Positions 24,873-34,089 of a DNA stretch of 64,000 bases are shown here, one piece after another. A program made the translations under genes and the position numbers. Numbering within the stretch: the stretch's first letter is position 1; the number at the start of each line of letters is the position of its first letter. The notes under the pieces were generated by a model that was not told where the DNA came from, made no database searches, and worked only from the letters and a program-made list of their open reading frames with translations. Source of the stretch: Gaiellasilicea sp963829845 (GTDB taxonomy: Bacteria; Actinomycetota; Thermoleophilia; Gaiellales; Gaiellaceae); contig CAWHKD010000014.1 in assembly GCA_963829845.1 (NCBI GenBank), positions 1 through 64,000 on the forward strand, written 5' to 3'.

Positions 24873-24889
24873 TCACCCACGCGGGGTGG
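24873..24889. promoter_or_regulatory. Regulon operator, copy 10 (TCACCC-N5-GGGTGG)
   Basis: One mismatch in the last base of the right arm; centred 26 bp (2.5 turns) from copy 9. A third isolated half-site TCACCC occurs at 24897-24902. It lies 77 nt before the ATG at 24967. Confidence 0.68.
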
Positions 24890-24966
24890 CGCCGCGTCAC
24901 CCGCGCGCACGGGAGGCTGGGGCTGCCGAGAGCAGGCAACTCTGCCGCCGCGGGGAAAGGTTTGCT

Positions 24967-25614
24967 ATGTCTCGAGACCGTGAGGTCCCAAGGAGGTCAG
25001 GGCCGCCTCTTCCTCCCGTCCAGGCCCGGGACGTGGCGCTCGGCATCGCTGTGGTCGGCGTGCGCGGAGCGGTCGTCGGCGCGCGCCTGCTGATCCTGCC
25101 GGCGCGGGTCGCGACGCGGACGCTGCTTCCAAGCCGCACGACACGAAGGCTGGCGAACGAGGGGCGGGCCAGCCGGCTGCGCGTGCGCGCTCAGCTGACG
25201 GCGACCGGCGAGGGGTTGCTCGCCGCGCCCGAGGTCGACGCGTTCGGCCGCGCGCTCGCCGAGCACCACGTGATCGAGCGCGTCGCCCGGCCGGTCCTGG
25301 CCGACCCGGAGATCGATGATGCGCTCACCTCGATCCTCGAGGAGGAGCGGACGCGCCGGCTCGTGGTGCAAGCGATCGATAGTCACCTGGCCGCGCAGGT
25401 GACCGACCACCTGCTCCAGAGCCCCGAGGTCGAGCGCGCCGTGGAGCAGATCGCATCGAGCGCTGCTGTGCGCGCAGCGCTGGCGAACCAGACGAACTCG
25501 CTCGCGAGCGAGCTCGCGGCCGGCCTGCGCGGGCGGGCCGAACGTCTGGACGACGCGGCAGAGAGGACAGTGCGCCGGTGGTTGCGGCGACCGCTGCGAT
25601 CCAACCCGGCCTGA
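24967..25614 (+). CDS. Helical membrane-associated protein of unknown function
   Basis: A 215-residue protein: a short Pro-rich lead, a weak hydrophobic stretch (VALGIAVVGVRGAVVGARLLILPARVA), then a regular helical body (LLAAPEVDAFGRALAEHHVIERVARPVLADPEIDDALTSILEEE...VTDHLLQSPEVERAVEQIASSAAVRAALANQ) with heptad-like repeats 'spEVeravEqIa'. This arrangement is seen in actinobacterial hypothetical proteins encoded before RDD-domain genes, as here. Its end overlaps the RDD gene by 37 nt, so the two are translationally coupled. First gene of a rightward operon 24967-27001. Confidence 0.75.
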   Translation: MSRDREVPRRSGPPLPPVQARDVALGIAVVGVRGAVVGARLLILPARVATRTLLPSRTTRRLANEGRASRLRVRAQLTATGEGLLAAPEVDAFGRALAEHHVIERVARPVLADPEIDDALTSILEEERTRRLVVQAIDSHLAAQVTDHLLQSPEVERAVEQIASSAAVRAALANQTNSLASELAAGLRGRAERLDDAAERTVRRWLRRPLRSNPA

Positions 25615-26081
25615 GCGAGGGGCGCGTGCCGTACGCAGGCATCGCGACGCGAGCAGTCGCGCTCGCAGCCGACCTCCTGGTGATCCACGTGTTCATCCTG
25701 ATCGTCGGGGCTTTGCTCGGCCTCGTCGCCTCGCTCGTCGGCGAGCTCAGGCCGGAATGGCTCGTCGCCACCCTCGTCGGCGCCGCGTGGGGACTCACCG
25801 TGACGATCTACTTCGTTCTCTTCTGGTCGGTCACGGGCCAGACGCCCGGGATGCGGGCGATGCGGCTCCGCGTCGCGACCGCCGACGCGACCCCGCCGTC
25901 CTTCTGGCGGGCGTTCGTCCGGCTGATCGGCCTCCTGCTCGCGATCGTGCCCCTCTTCGCCGGCTTTCTGCCAGTGCTGTTCGACTCGCGACGGCGCGCG
26001 CTCCCGGACTATCTCGCGCGCACCGTCGTCCTCTACACCGACCGCACCGAGGCTCACGGGGTCGTGACCGGCGGGCCGTGA
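25578..26081 (+). CDS. RDD family membrane protein
   Basis: A 167-residue protein with the RDD domain: YAGIATRAVALAADLLVIHVFIL (the Arg and two Asp-type positions), a second helix, FVLFWSVTGQTPGMRAMRLRV and a final helix in FVRLIGLLLAIVPLFAGFLPVLFDSRRRALPDYLARTVVLY. The TGQTPGMRAMRLRV and DSRRRALPDYLA motifs are diagnostic. RDD proteins are poorly understood; some act in Na+/H+ antiport or compatible-solute handling. GTG start inside the upstream gene; its TGA overlaps the GTG of the BrkB gene. Confidence 0.88.
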   Translation: MVAATAAIQPGLSEGRVPYAGIATRAVALAADLLVIHVFILIVGALLGLVASLVGELRPEWLVATLVGAAWGLTVTIYFVLFWSVTGQTPGMRAMRLRVATADATPPSFWRAFVRLIGLLLAIVPLFAGFLPVLFDSRRRALPDYLARTVVLYTDRTEAHGVVTGGP

Positions 26082-27001
26082 TCGCCGGCCGCCTGCTGCG
26101 CACGGCGCACATGGCCGGAACCACGTACGTGGAGAGCGGCTGCGGCCAGCGTGCCGCGGCGATCTCCTACCACGTGCTCTTCTCGCTCGTCCCGTTTCTC
26201 GCCGTGCTGCTGACCGTCCTCGATCTCGTCCTGCCCGAGTCCACGCACGATCGCGTCGTCAACTGGCTCGTGGGCACGGCTCAACTGCCGATCGACGTCT
26301 CCACGAGCGTCGAGGGCGCGATTCAGCAGGCCGGCACTCCTGCCTCCGTGGCCGGGGCGATCGCGCTCGCAGGCTTCATCTGGGCTGCCAGCGGCATGAT
26401 GGGTGCGATCCGCCTGGCATTCATGGCGGTCTGGGGAGGCGACATCCGTCGGCCGTACCTGCGGGGCAAGCTGCTCGACGGCGCGCTCGTGCTCGGCGCC
26501 GGCCTGCTGATCCTGACGGCCTTCGGGCTGACGATCGTCGTCCAGGTGGCGACCGCGACGAGCACGAAGATCGCCGGCGAGCTGGGTCTCGGCGAGCATG
26601 CGACCGGAGGGATCGGAGCGCTGGCGCAACTCGGCGCCTCGCTCGCGCTCGTCTTCGCCGCCTTCGCGCTGCTCTACCGGGTCGTCCCGCCCGTCCCGGT
26701 CCGGCTCCTGGACGTACTGCCCGGCGCTGCTTTCGCGACCGTCGGCGTCCATCTCGCCGTCGCCGGCTTCTCGGTCTATCTCGACCACTTCGCCGACTTC
26801 GACGACATCTACGGGCCGCTCGGAGCGGTGCTCGCGTTCCTGCTGCTCGTCTGGTTGACGGCCGCGATCCTGCTCGTCGGCGCGTGCGTCGCCGCCGCCT
26901 GGCCTCAGGCCGCGCAGCCGGTCCTGGTCGAGGCGGAGGGACCCCTGACCGCCCGTCTCGCGCGAGCCGCGAAGGGGCTCGTCGTCCGAGATCGGGGCTG
27001 A
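26078..27001 (+). CDS. YihY/BrkB-family membrane protein
   Basis: A 307-residue protein with six helices. Diagnostic stretches are CGQRAAAISYHVLFSLVPFLAVLLTVLD at the N-terminus, GTPASVAGAIALAGFIWAASGMMGAIRLAFMAVWG in the middle, and IYGPLGAVLAFLLLVWLTAAILLVGACVAA near the end. The family (once called RNase BN) is a set of inner-membrane proteins of unsettled function, not a ribonuclease. GTG start overlaps the RDD stop; last gene of the operon 24967-27001. Confidence 0.88.
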   Translation: MIAGRLLRTAHMAGTTYVESGCGQRAAAISYHVLFSLVPFLAVLLTVLDLVLPESTHDRVVNWLVGTAQLPIDVSTSVEGAIQQAGTPASVAGAIALAGFIWAASGMMGAIRLAFMAVWGGDIRRPYLRGKLLDGALVLGAGLLILTAFGLTIVVQVATATSTKIAGELGLGEHATGGIGALAQLGASLALVFAAFALLYRVVPPVPVRLLDVLPGAAFATVGVHLAVAGFSVYLDHFADFDDIYGPLGAVLAFLLLVWLTAAILLVGACVAAAWPQAAQPVLVEAEGPLTARLARAAKGLVVRDRG

Positions 27002-27060
27002 TCGCGTCCGATGCCGTACGTTTACGACAGATGCTGAGCCGACGACGGAGGTGAAGAGAG

Positions 27061-27378
27061 ATGCTGGCCCGCCTGCACACAGTCGATGCCACGCCCGAGC
27101 AGTACGAAGCCGGGCTCCGGATCGTCAGGGACGACCTGCTGCCCTGGGCGCGGGAGAGCAGCGGCTTCTGCGGCGCAATCGGGCTCGTCGAGCGCGACAC
27201 CGGCAAGTCGCTGTTGCTGACGCTCTGGGCCGACGAGGAGGCGCGCACCGCGAGCGCCGAAGCCGCCGACCGGCTCAGCTCGCTGGCCGCGAACGCGACC
27301 GGCGCGCGTCGGGAGTCGATCGACGACTACGACGTGAGCATCTTCGATGTGGTCGCCGGGACGACCACGATCGGCTGA
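27061..27378 (+). CDS. Small antibiotic-biosynthesis-monooxygenase-like (dimeric alpha+beta barrel) protein
   Basis: A 105-residue protein: MLARLHTVDATPEQYEAGLRIVRDDLLPWARESSGFCGAIGLVERDTGKSLLLTLWADEEARTAS. The strand-helix-strand-strand-helix order and the 'F.GA.GL.....GK.LLLTLWADEEA' pattern fit ABM/ferredoxin-like dimeric barrels, but catalytic residues are not defined for this group. GGAGGTGAAGAG supports the ATG. It lies 6 nt before the amidotransferase gene. Confidence 0.7.
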   Translation: MLARLHTVDATPEQYEAGLRIVRDDLLPWARESSGFCGAIGLVERDTGKSLLLTLWADEEARTASAEAADRLSSLAANATGARRESIDDYDVSIFDVVAGTTTIG

Positions 27379-27384
27379 TCGGCG

Positions 27385-28212
27385 ATGTGCCGCTGGCTCG
27401 CATACTCGGGGTCGCCGATCCGGCTCGAGGAGCTGCTCGTCAAGCGCGACCGCTCCCTGATCGACCAGAGCCTGCACTCCCGCCTGGGCGCGACGACGAC
27501 GAACGGCGACGGCTTCGGCGTCGGCTGGTACGACGACACCGACACGCCGCGGCTCTACCGAAGCGTCCATCCGGCCTGGAACGACCGCAACCTGCGTGAG
27601 CTCGCCGCCGGCGTTTCGTCGCACCTCTTCCTCGCCCACATCCGCGCCTCGACGGGCTCGGCGATCCAGGAGACGAACGCGCACCCGTTCCGCCACGGAC
27701 GCTGGCTCTGGATGCACAACGGGCTGATCCGCGAGTTCTCGCGCATGCGGCGCGAGCTCGTGCTCGCGGTCGACGACTCGCTCTTCGCCTCGATCGAAGG
27801 CACCACCGACTCGGAGACGATGTTCTACCTCGCCCTGACCTTCGGGCTCGAGAGCGATCCGATCGGCGCCGTCGAGCGGATGGTCGGCTTCGTCGAGGAG
27901 ACGGGGCGGCGGCACGGCGTCGAGCAGCCGATCCAGATGACGATCGCCACCAGCGACGGGCACAGCATCTACGCGTTCCGCTACTCGAGCGAGGGCGAGT
28001 CGAGGTCGCTCTACTTCAGCACGCGCATGGACGCGCTCCAGGCCCACTACCCGGAGCTGGTTGAGCTCGCCGGTCTCTCGGACGAGACGCGCGTCGTCGT
28101 CTCGGAGCCCCTCGGCGACCTCGCAGGCGCCTGGAACGAGGTGCCCGAGGCCCACGTCGGCATCGTCCAGCCGGGCGAGGACGAGCTGCGACCGTTCACA
28201 CCGCGGCGATAG
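27385..28212 (+). CDS. Class II glutamine amidotransferase (EgtC/GATase_4-like)
   Basis: A 275-residue enzyme that begins MCRWLAYSGSPIRLEELL: Cys2 becomes the N-terminal nucleophile after Met removal. Other Ntn-hydrolase features are GDGFGVGWYDD, HLFLAHIRASTGSAIQETNAHPF and WLWMHNGLI. This resembles EgtC-type and stand-alone GATase_4 proteins. No other ergothioneine genes (egtB, egtD) are visible nearby, so a role as a generic amidase or gamma-glutamyl hydrolase is as likely. It lies 9 nt before the HerA-like ATPase gene. Confidence 0.85.
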   Translation: MCRWLAYSGSPIRLEELLVKRDRSLIDQSLHSRLGATTTNGDGFGVGWYDDTDTPRLYRSVHPAWNDRNLRELAAGVSSHLFLAHIRASTGSAIQETNAHPFRHGRWLWMHNGLIREFSRMRRELVLAVDDSLFASIEGTTDSETMFYLALTFGLESDPIGAVERMVGFVEETGRRHGVEQPIQMTIATSDGHSIYAFRYSSEGESRSLYFSTRMDALQAHYPELVELAGLSDETRVVVSEPLGDLAGAWNEVPEAHVGIVQPGEDELRPFTPRR

Positions 28213-28221
28213 GGTCGGACT

Positions 28222-29724
28222 GTGAGCGAGGCGCCGATCGACGTGCAGGCGGGCCTCGACCGCTACCGCGATGTCCGCAAGCAGCTCGAGGAGCAGGTCC
28301 TGCCGCTCGCGACCTCGGTCGACGGGCGCCGTTTCACCTACCAGACGTCGCTCTTCGGGCTCGCCGTTCAGGCCGGCTCGTACGTGGCGCTCGAGCAGGG
28401 CTCGGAGCGGCGGCTCGGCCAGATCGTGACCCTCGAGGTCGCCCGCCGGCCGACGCTCGAGCTCGGCTCCGGTGACGGCGGCGAGACGGCACACCGGGCG
28501 CAGGTGGTGATCCGGGCCGCCGAGGGCGAGGGCCGGGTCCTGAGCGGCGACGGCACGTCGTTCCACGACGCGGCCGTGCGCCCGGCGACCCCCGACGAGG
28601 TCCGCGAGCATCTCGAGGCGACCGCTCCGAAGCGCGCCCAGCTCGAGATCGGGGAGCTGCTGCTCGCCGAGCGGAGTTCCCTTCGCGCTCGACGCCGGCG
28701 GCTTCGGGCGCCACACGTTCCTCTGCGGCCAGTCGGGCTCGGGCAAGACCTACTCGCTCGGCGTCGTGCTCGAGCAGCTGCTGCTCGAGACTGATCTGCA
28801 GATCATCGTCCTCGATCCCAACTCCGACTTTGCGCGGCTCGGAGAGCTACGGCCGGATGCGGACGGCGGCGACACCGATCGCTACGCGGAGGCGACGCAT
28901 TCACTGGCGGTGCGGCGTGCCGGACGACGGCCTCGCGCTGCGGCTCGCGGAGCTCGACCCGGCGACACAGGCCGCCGCGTTCCGGCTCGACCCCATCGGC
29001 GACCGAGAGGAGTACGCCGAGCTTGCTGCGCTCACGGACAGCGGCGCGGCTCTGACCCTCGAGCAGCTCGAGCAGCTCGAGCGCGCCGGCGGGGCGGGCG
29101 GGCGGCTGATCGGACGCGCGCGCAACCTCGGCCTTCACCGCTGGGGCATCTGGGCGGGCGCCGACCGGACGTCGCTGCTGCCGGAGCTGGCGCGGGACGA
29201 CGTGCGCTGCCTCGTCGTCGACCTCGGCTCGCTCGCGACCCGCGAGGAGCAGGCGCTCGCGTCGGCGGCGGTGCTCGGCGAGCTCTGGCGTCGGCGCGAG
29301 GAGCGCAGGCCGGTCCTGATCGTGATCGACGAGGCGCACAACGTCTGCCCGGCGCGGCCGGAGGATCCGCTGACCGCGATCGCCACCGAGCACGCCGTCC
29401 GGATCGCCGGCGAGGGCCGCAAGTTCGGTCTCTACCTGCTCGTCTCTACACAGCGCCCGCAGAAGGTGCACGAGAACGTGCTCTCGCAGTGCGACAACCT
29501 GCTGCTCATGCGGATGAACTCGCTCGCCGACCTCGGCTACGTCGGCGAGGTGTTCTCGTTCGTCCCGCGCGAGCCTGCTCGAGCGGGCGACGACGTTCCG
29601 GCAGGGCGAGTCGCTCGCGGCGGGCCCCATCGCGCCGCACCCCGCCTTCCTGCGCTTCGGAAGACGGCTCGCAGAGGAAGGCGGCGGCGACGTGCCCGCC
29701 GACTGGTCGCGCCCCGTCACCTGA
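28222..29724 (+). CDS. HerA/DUF87-type ATP-binding protein (three frameshifts)
   Basis: Frames joined in order: an N-terminal beta-rich part (LEEQVLPLATSVDGRRFTYQTSLFGLAVQAGSYV), then GFGRHTFLCGQSGSGKTYSLGVVLEQLL with the P-loop and the strand IIVLDPNSDFARLGEL, then RRPVLIVIDEAHNVCPA (Walker B) and EGRKFGLYLLVSTQRPQKVHENVLSQCDNLLLMRMNS (sensor and arginine-finger region), ending VPADWSRPVT. Breaks near 28675, 28912 and 29570 each fit one extra base. Such proteins are hexameric DNA-pumping ATPases related to HerA; the nuclease partner NurA is not seen here. The stop overlaps the convergent cydC stop region. Confidence 0.75.
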
Positions 29725-31358
29725 CCGGGCCGAGCTCCACCACCTCGTCGACCAGGTCGAGTCCTTCCGGCCGGTGCGTGATCAGCAGCACGCTGCGGTC
29801 GTCGGCCGCCGCCAGGATGTCGTGCACGAGCAGCTCGGCCGTCTCGGCATCGAGGTGAGCGGTCGGCTCGTCGAGCACGAGCACCGGCGCGTCGGAGAGG
29901 AGCGCCCGAGCGACCGTCAGGCGCTGACGCTGCCCTCCGGAGAGCTGCGCGCCCTCCTCGCCGACGAGCGTGTCGAGCCCGTCGGGAAGCGACGCGACCC
30001 ACTCGCCGAGGCGGCCGCGGTCGAGCGCATCCTCGAGCTCGGCGTCGGTGGCCTCCGGGCGCGCGAGGGTGAGGTTCGCGCGGATGGTCGAGTTGAAGAT
30101 GTGCGCGCTCTGGCCCGCGATCGCGAACGTTCGCCGCACGTCGTGCTGGCGCAGCTCGCGCACGTCCCGGCCGCCGACCGTCACCCGGCCTCGCTCGGGA
30201 TCGAGGAAGCGCAGCAGCAGGTTCGTGACCGTCGTCTTGCCCGGCCCCGCTCGGCCCGACGAGCGCGATCCGCCGGCCCGGCTCCAGCCTGAGGTCGAAG
30301 CCGGCCAACACAGGCGGCTCGCCCGGCGCATAGCGGGCGGTCACGCCTTCGAGCGCGACGGCCGCCGGGAGCTCGGGCACGGGACGCGGCCCGTCCGGGA
30401 TCCCGGATCGCCGGCTCCTGGTCGGCCAGCTCGAGCACGCGCCGGCCGGCCGTGACCGTCGCGGCGAGCTCGACCGCGGCCGCGCGCAGCGGCAGGACGC
30501 AGTCGAACGACGCGAGCGCGAGCAGCGCCACCGTCGCCACGAGCACCCGGTCGACGGAGGCGCTTGCCAGCGACCGCCAGCACCCCTGCGACGGTCAGCC
30601 CGGCGATCAGGATCGAGAGTCCCTCGGCGAGGCCCGCGGCGAGCCCATCGCGGCGGCCGAGACGGACGAGCTCGTCGCTTCGCGCCCGGATCCCGGCCAG
30701 CGTGTCCTCCTCGCGCCCGTAGACGACGAGCTCCGGCGCTCCCCGCAGCAGCTCGACGAGCTCGGCGGTCAGCTCCGCGCGGGCGGCTCCCTGTCGACGG
30801 CCGGCGGCTCGCGTCAGCCGCGCCGCCAGCACGGGCACGAGCACGCCGGCGAGCAGGAGCCCAAGGGCGAGGATCGCGGCGGCGGCAGGCAGGACCGTCG
30901 CGGTCACGACGACGCACGCAGCTCCGATCACGAGTGCGACGAGAACCGGCGACAGGCCGCGGACGTAGAGGCCCTGGAGCGCGTCGACGTCGCCGACCAT
31001 GCGGCCGAGGAGCTCGCCGCGCCGGTAGCCCGCGAGCTGCCCGGGCGCGAGCGGCTCGATCCGCTCGTAGAAGCGCGTCCGGATCCGGCCCAGCGCCGAC
31101 AGCGCGACGTCATGCGAGACGAGGCGGTCCACGATAACGCGCGAGCGGCCGCGCGAGACCGAAGAAGCGGACGAAGACGATCGTCACCGTCAGCGAGAGG
31201 ATCGGCGGCTGCTCCGCCGCACGGGAGATCAGGTACCCGGCCGCCGTGATCAGCGCGATGCCGAACCCGACCGCGAGCATCCCGAGCACCGCGGACGCGG
31301 CGACGCGGCGCGCGGGCACGCCGGCGAAGGCGACAAGGCGTCCGAGCGTCGCGGTCAT
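29717..31358 (-). CDS. cydC: CydC, ABC-type thiol exporter subunit for cytochrome bd assembly (four frameshifts)
   Basis: Segments in order: MTATLGRLVAFAGVPARRVA...VTIVFVRFFGLARPLARY and VDRLVSHDVALSALGRIRTRFYERI (ABC exporter membrane domain), REEDTLAGIRARSDELVRLGRRDG, ALEGVTARYAPGEPPVLAGFDLRLEPGRRIALVGPSGAG (Walker A), then QLSGGQRQRLTVARALLSDAPVLVLDEPTAHLD (signature and Walker B) and LLITHRPEGLDLVDEVVELG. Breaks near 31133, 30555, 30395 and 30245 each fit one extra base. CydDC exports cysteine and glutathione to the periplasm and is needed for bd oxidase assembly. The ATG overlaps the cydD stop. Confidence 0.88.
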
Positions 31359-33029
31359 GCCGCCGCCTCCTCGGACTCGACGATCCGGCCGTTCTCGAGG
31401 CGCACGACCCTGTCGGCGCGCGTCGGCGAGCTCGGGCCGATGGACGATCAGCAGGACCGTTCGTCCGGGCCGAAGCCGCTCGATCGCCTCGCCGACGAGC
31501 TCGGCGCTGACCGGGTCGAGGTTGGCGGTCGGCTCGTCCAGGATCACGAGCTCCGCGTCGCGGAGGAAGGCACGTGCGATCGCGATCCGCTGGCGCTCGC
31601 CGGCGGAGAGCGGCCGCCCGCCCTCGCCGACGACGGTGTCGTAGCCCTCCGGCAGCTCGACCACGAATGCATCTGCTCCCGCGTCAGCGGCGGCGGCCCG
31701 CACCTCGCGGTCGCTCGCGGCGGGCACGCTGAGCCGGATGTTGTCCGCGACGGTGCCGCGGAAGAGCGTCGGCTCCTGCGGCACCCAGGCGATGCTCGAG
31801 CGCCACGACGCCGCCGAGCAGTCGGCCAGATCGACGTCGCCCGCCGTCACCCGCCCGCCGTCCGGCTCCGCGAGCAGCAGCAGCAGCGAGGCGATCGTGC
31901 TCTTGCCGCCCCCGCTCGGGCCGACGAGCGCGACGCGTCTCCCCTGGGCGGAGCTCGAGGTCGACGCTGTCGAGGACCGGGGCCGACCGCGTCGGGTACG
32001 CGAACGAGACACCTTCGAGCCGGACGCACGGCTTGGCGCGGGCTCGGCGCGATGCGGGCTCCCGTCCGGGCCGCGACATCACCGTCGACGAGGTCGAGCA
32101 GCCGCTGCGCGACCGCGAGCCCGTCGGCGCTCGCGTGGAACTGCGCGGCGAGGTTCCGCAACGGGAGGTAGAGCTCGGGTGTGAGCACGAGCACGGCGAG
32201 GCCGGCCTCGAAGCCGATCCCGCCGTTGACAAGGCGTACTCCGACCGTGACGGCGACGAGCGCGATCCCGAGCGTGGCCGCGAGCTCGAGCACCGTGCCC
32301 GAGAGGAAGGCGACGCGCAGCGTCGCCATCGTCGTCCGGCGGTACTCCTCGCTGACCGCACGGATCCGCTCCACCTGCGCCTCGCCGCGGTTGAACGCGC
32401 GCAGCGTCGGCAGCCCGCGAACGACGTCGAGGAAGTGCGTCGCCAGGAGCGCCATCGTCTGCCAGCGCTCGCGGGCACGCTGCTGCGTGTAGCGGCCGAT
32501 CAGCCACATGAACACCGGCACGAGCGGCAGCGTCAGCAGCATCACGCCCGCGGAGAGGGGGTCGATCACCGCGACGAACACGAGCACGGCGACCGGGATC
32601 GTGACGGCGAGGACGACCTGCGGCAGATAGCGCGCGAACGTCGTCTCGAGCGCGTCGAGGCCGGAGACCGCGGCCGTCGCCACCTCGGCGCTCTCGACGC
32701 CGTCGAGCGCGGCCGGGCGATCGCGGAGCCGCCGCTCGACCAGCTCGAGCCGCAGCGACGCCAGCACGCCGGTCGCCGCCCAGTCTGCCGAGGACGTCGA
32801 AGCCCGACGCGGCGGCCGCCCGCCCGACCGAGACGATCACGAGCAGCGCCAGCAGCACCGCCACCTCGTCCAGATCCGCACCGCCGAAGACGCGGGCGGC
32901 GACGGCGGCGATCAGGACGGCCTGGGCGAGGACGAGCAGCGCGGCGACGACGCCGAGCGCGGCGTCGAGCGCGAGCAGCGCCCGCACGGCGCCCGCGCGA
33001 CGGACGAGGCGCGGGTCGAGCCCTCTCAT
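31355..33029 (-). CDS. cydD: CydD, ABC-type thiol exporter subunit for cytochrome bd assembly (four frameshifts)
   Basis: N-terminal membrane domain MRGLDPRLVRRAGAVRALLALDAALGVVAALL, then LVERRLRDRPAALDGVESAEVATAAVSGLDALETTFARYLPQVVLAVTIP and RRTTMATLRVAFLSGTVLELAATLGIALVAVTVG, then the ATPase domain with RRVALVGPSGGGKSTIASLLL (Walker A), PLSAGERQRIAIARAFLRDAELVILDEPTANLD and VHRPELADRADRVVRLENGRIV. Breaks near 32785, 32010, 31940 and 31430 fit one extra base each. It lies 7 nt after cydB and overlaps cydC by 4 nt. Functional loss by eight independent insertions in cydDC beside intact cydAB is implausible, so sequence error is preferred. Confidence 0.88.
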
Positions 33030-33036
33030 CGCGCTC

Positions 33037-34089
33037 CTAGGCGCCGGTCTCGCGTGGGAGGAGATCGGCCGGCGACGGCGCCTCCTCGCCGCTCAGCCGC
33101 GCCCGGAAGACGTGGTACGTCCAGCCCTGGTAGAGCAGGATCAGCGGCACGACGATCAGCGCCACGACGCTCATCACCTTGAGCGTGTAGTGCGCCGAGG
33201 AGGCGTCGTCGACGGTGAGGCTGTTGGCGAAGTCGTTGCTGGCGACCATGACGCGCGGGTAGAGGCTCGTGAAGATCGTGGCCACGACGAAGAAGGCGCC
33301 GGCCGCCGTGAGCACGAACGCCCAGCCGCTGCGGGCGAGCCGGACACAGACGACGGCGCCGAGCAGTGCGGCGATCGCGAGCAGCGCGGGCAGCAGCGGC
33401 GGGAAGACGTCCTTGTCGTTGCGGTCGACCGCGACCGCGACGGTCCAGATCAGGAACCCCGCGCCGACGACGGCCGTCGCGATCGAGAGCCGACCTGCGG
33501 CCGCCGCGGCGCGCCGGCACAGCTCGCCGGTCGTGCGCAGCGTGAGATAGGTCGCGCCGTGGAACGCGAACAGCAGCACGACCGCGACCCCGCCGAGCAG
33601 CGTGTACAGGTTGAAGAGGTCCCAGAAGGTGCCGTCGAAGTCGCCGCTGGAGTTGATCGGCACGCCGTAGAGCAGGTTCGAGAACGCGACACCCCAGATC
33701 AGGGCGGCGCCGAGGCTGCCGATCGTGTTCGCCCAGGCCCAGACGCCGAGCCAGCGCGAGTGCTCGTGCCGCTCGCGCCACTCGAACGAGAGCACGCGGA
33801 CGATCAGGAACACGAGCAGCAGCAGCAGGGCGATGTAGAAGCCGGAGAACATCGTCGCGTACCAGGCCGGGAAGGCCGCGAACATCGCGCCGCCGGCGAT
33901 CACGAGCCAGACCTCGTTGCCGTCCCAGACGGGGCCGATCGTGCGGAACATCGTGCTGCGCTCCTCCTCGTTGCGCGGCAGGAACGGCAGCAGCAGCCCG
34001 ACGCCGAAGTCGAAGCCCTCGAGCACGAAGTAGGCGGCGAAGAAGAAGCCGACCAGGCAGAACCAGAGGAGCTGGTAGGTCCATCTCAG
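33037..34089 (-). CDS. cydB: Cytochrome bd ubiquinol oxidase subunit II
   Basis: A 350-residue intact protein: WTYQLLWFCLVGFFFAAYFVLEGFDFGVGLLLPFLPRNEEERSTMFRTIGPVWDGNEVWLVIAGGAMFAAFPAWYATMFSG is the CydB hallmark, followed by further helices and LYPRVMVASNDFANSLTVDDASSAHYTLKVM. No ATG or GTG is available in frame near the expected N-terminus; CTG at 34089 overlaps the cydA stop (CTGA) and gives (M)RWTYQLL. The out-of-frame ATG at 34084 is a reminder that a base error could be present. CydB carries no heme but pairs with CydA to form the oxidase. Confidence 0.93.
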   Translation of the reverse strand: MRWTYQLLWFCLVGFFFAAYFVLEGFDFGVGLLLPFLPRNEEERSTMFRTIGPVWDGNEVWLVIAGGAMFAAFPAWYATMFSGFYIALLLLLVFLIVRVLSFEWRERHEHSRWLGVWAWANTIGSLGAALIWGVAFSNLLYGVPINSSGDFDGTFWDLFNLYTLLGGVAVVLLFAFHGATYLTLRTTGELCRRAAAAAGRLSIATAVVGAGFLIWTVAVAVDRNDKDVFPPLLPALLAIAALLGAVVCVRLARSGWAFVLTAAGAFFVVATIFTSLYPRVMVASNDFANSLTVDDASSAHYTLKVMSVVALIVVPLILLYQGWTYHVFRARLSGEEAPSPADLLPRETGA

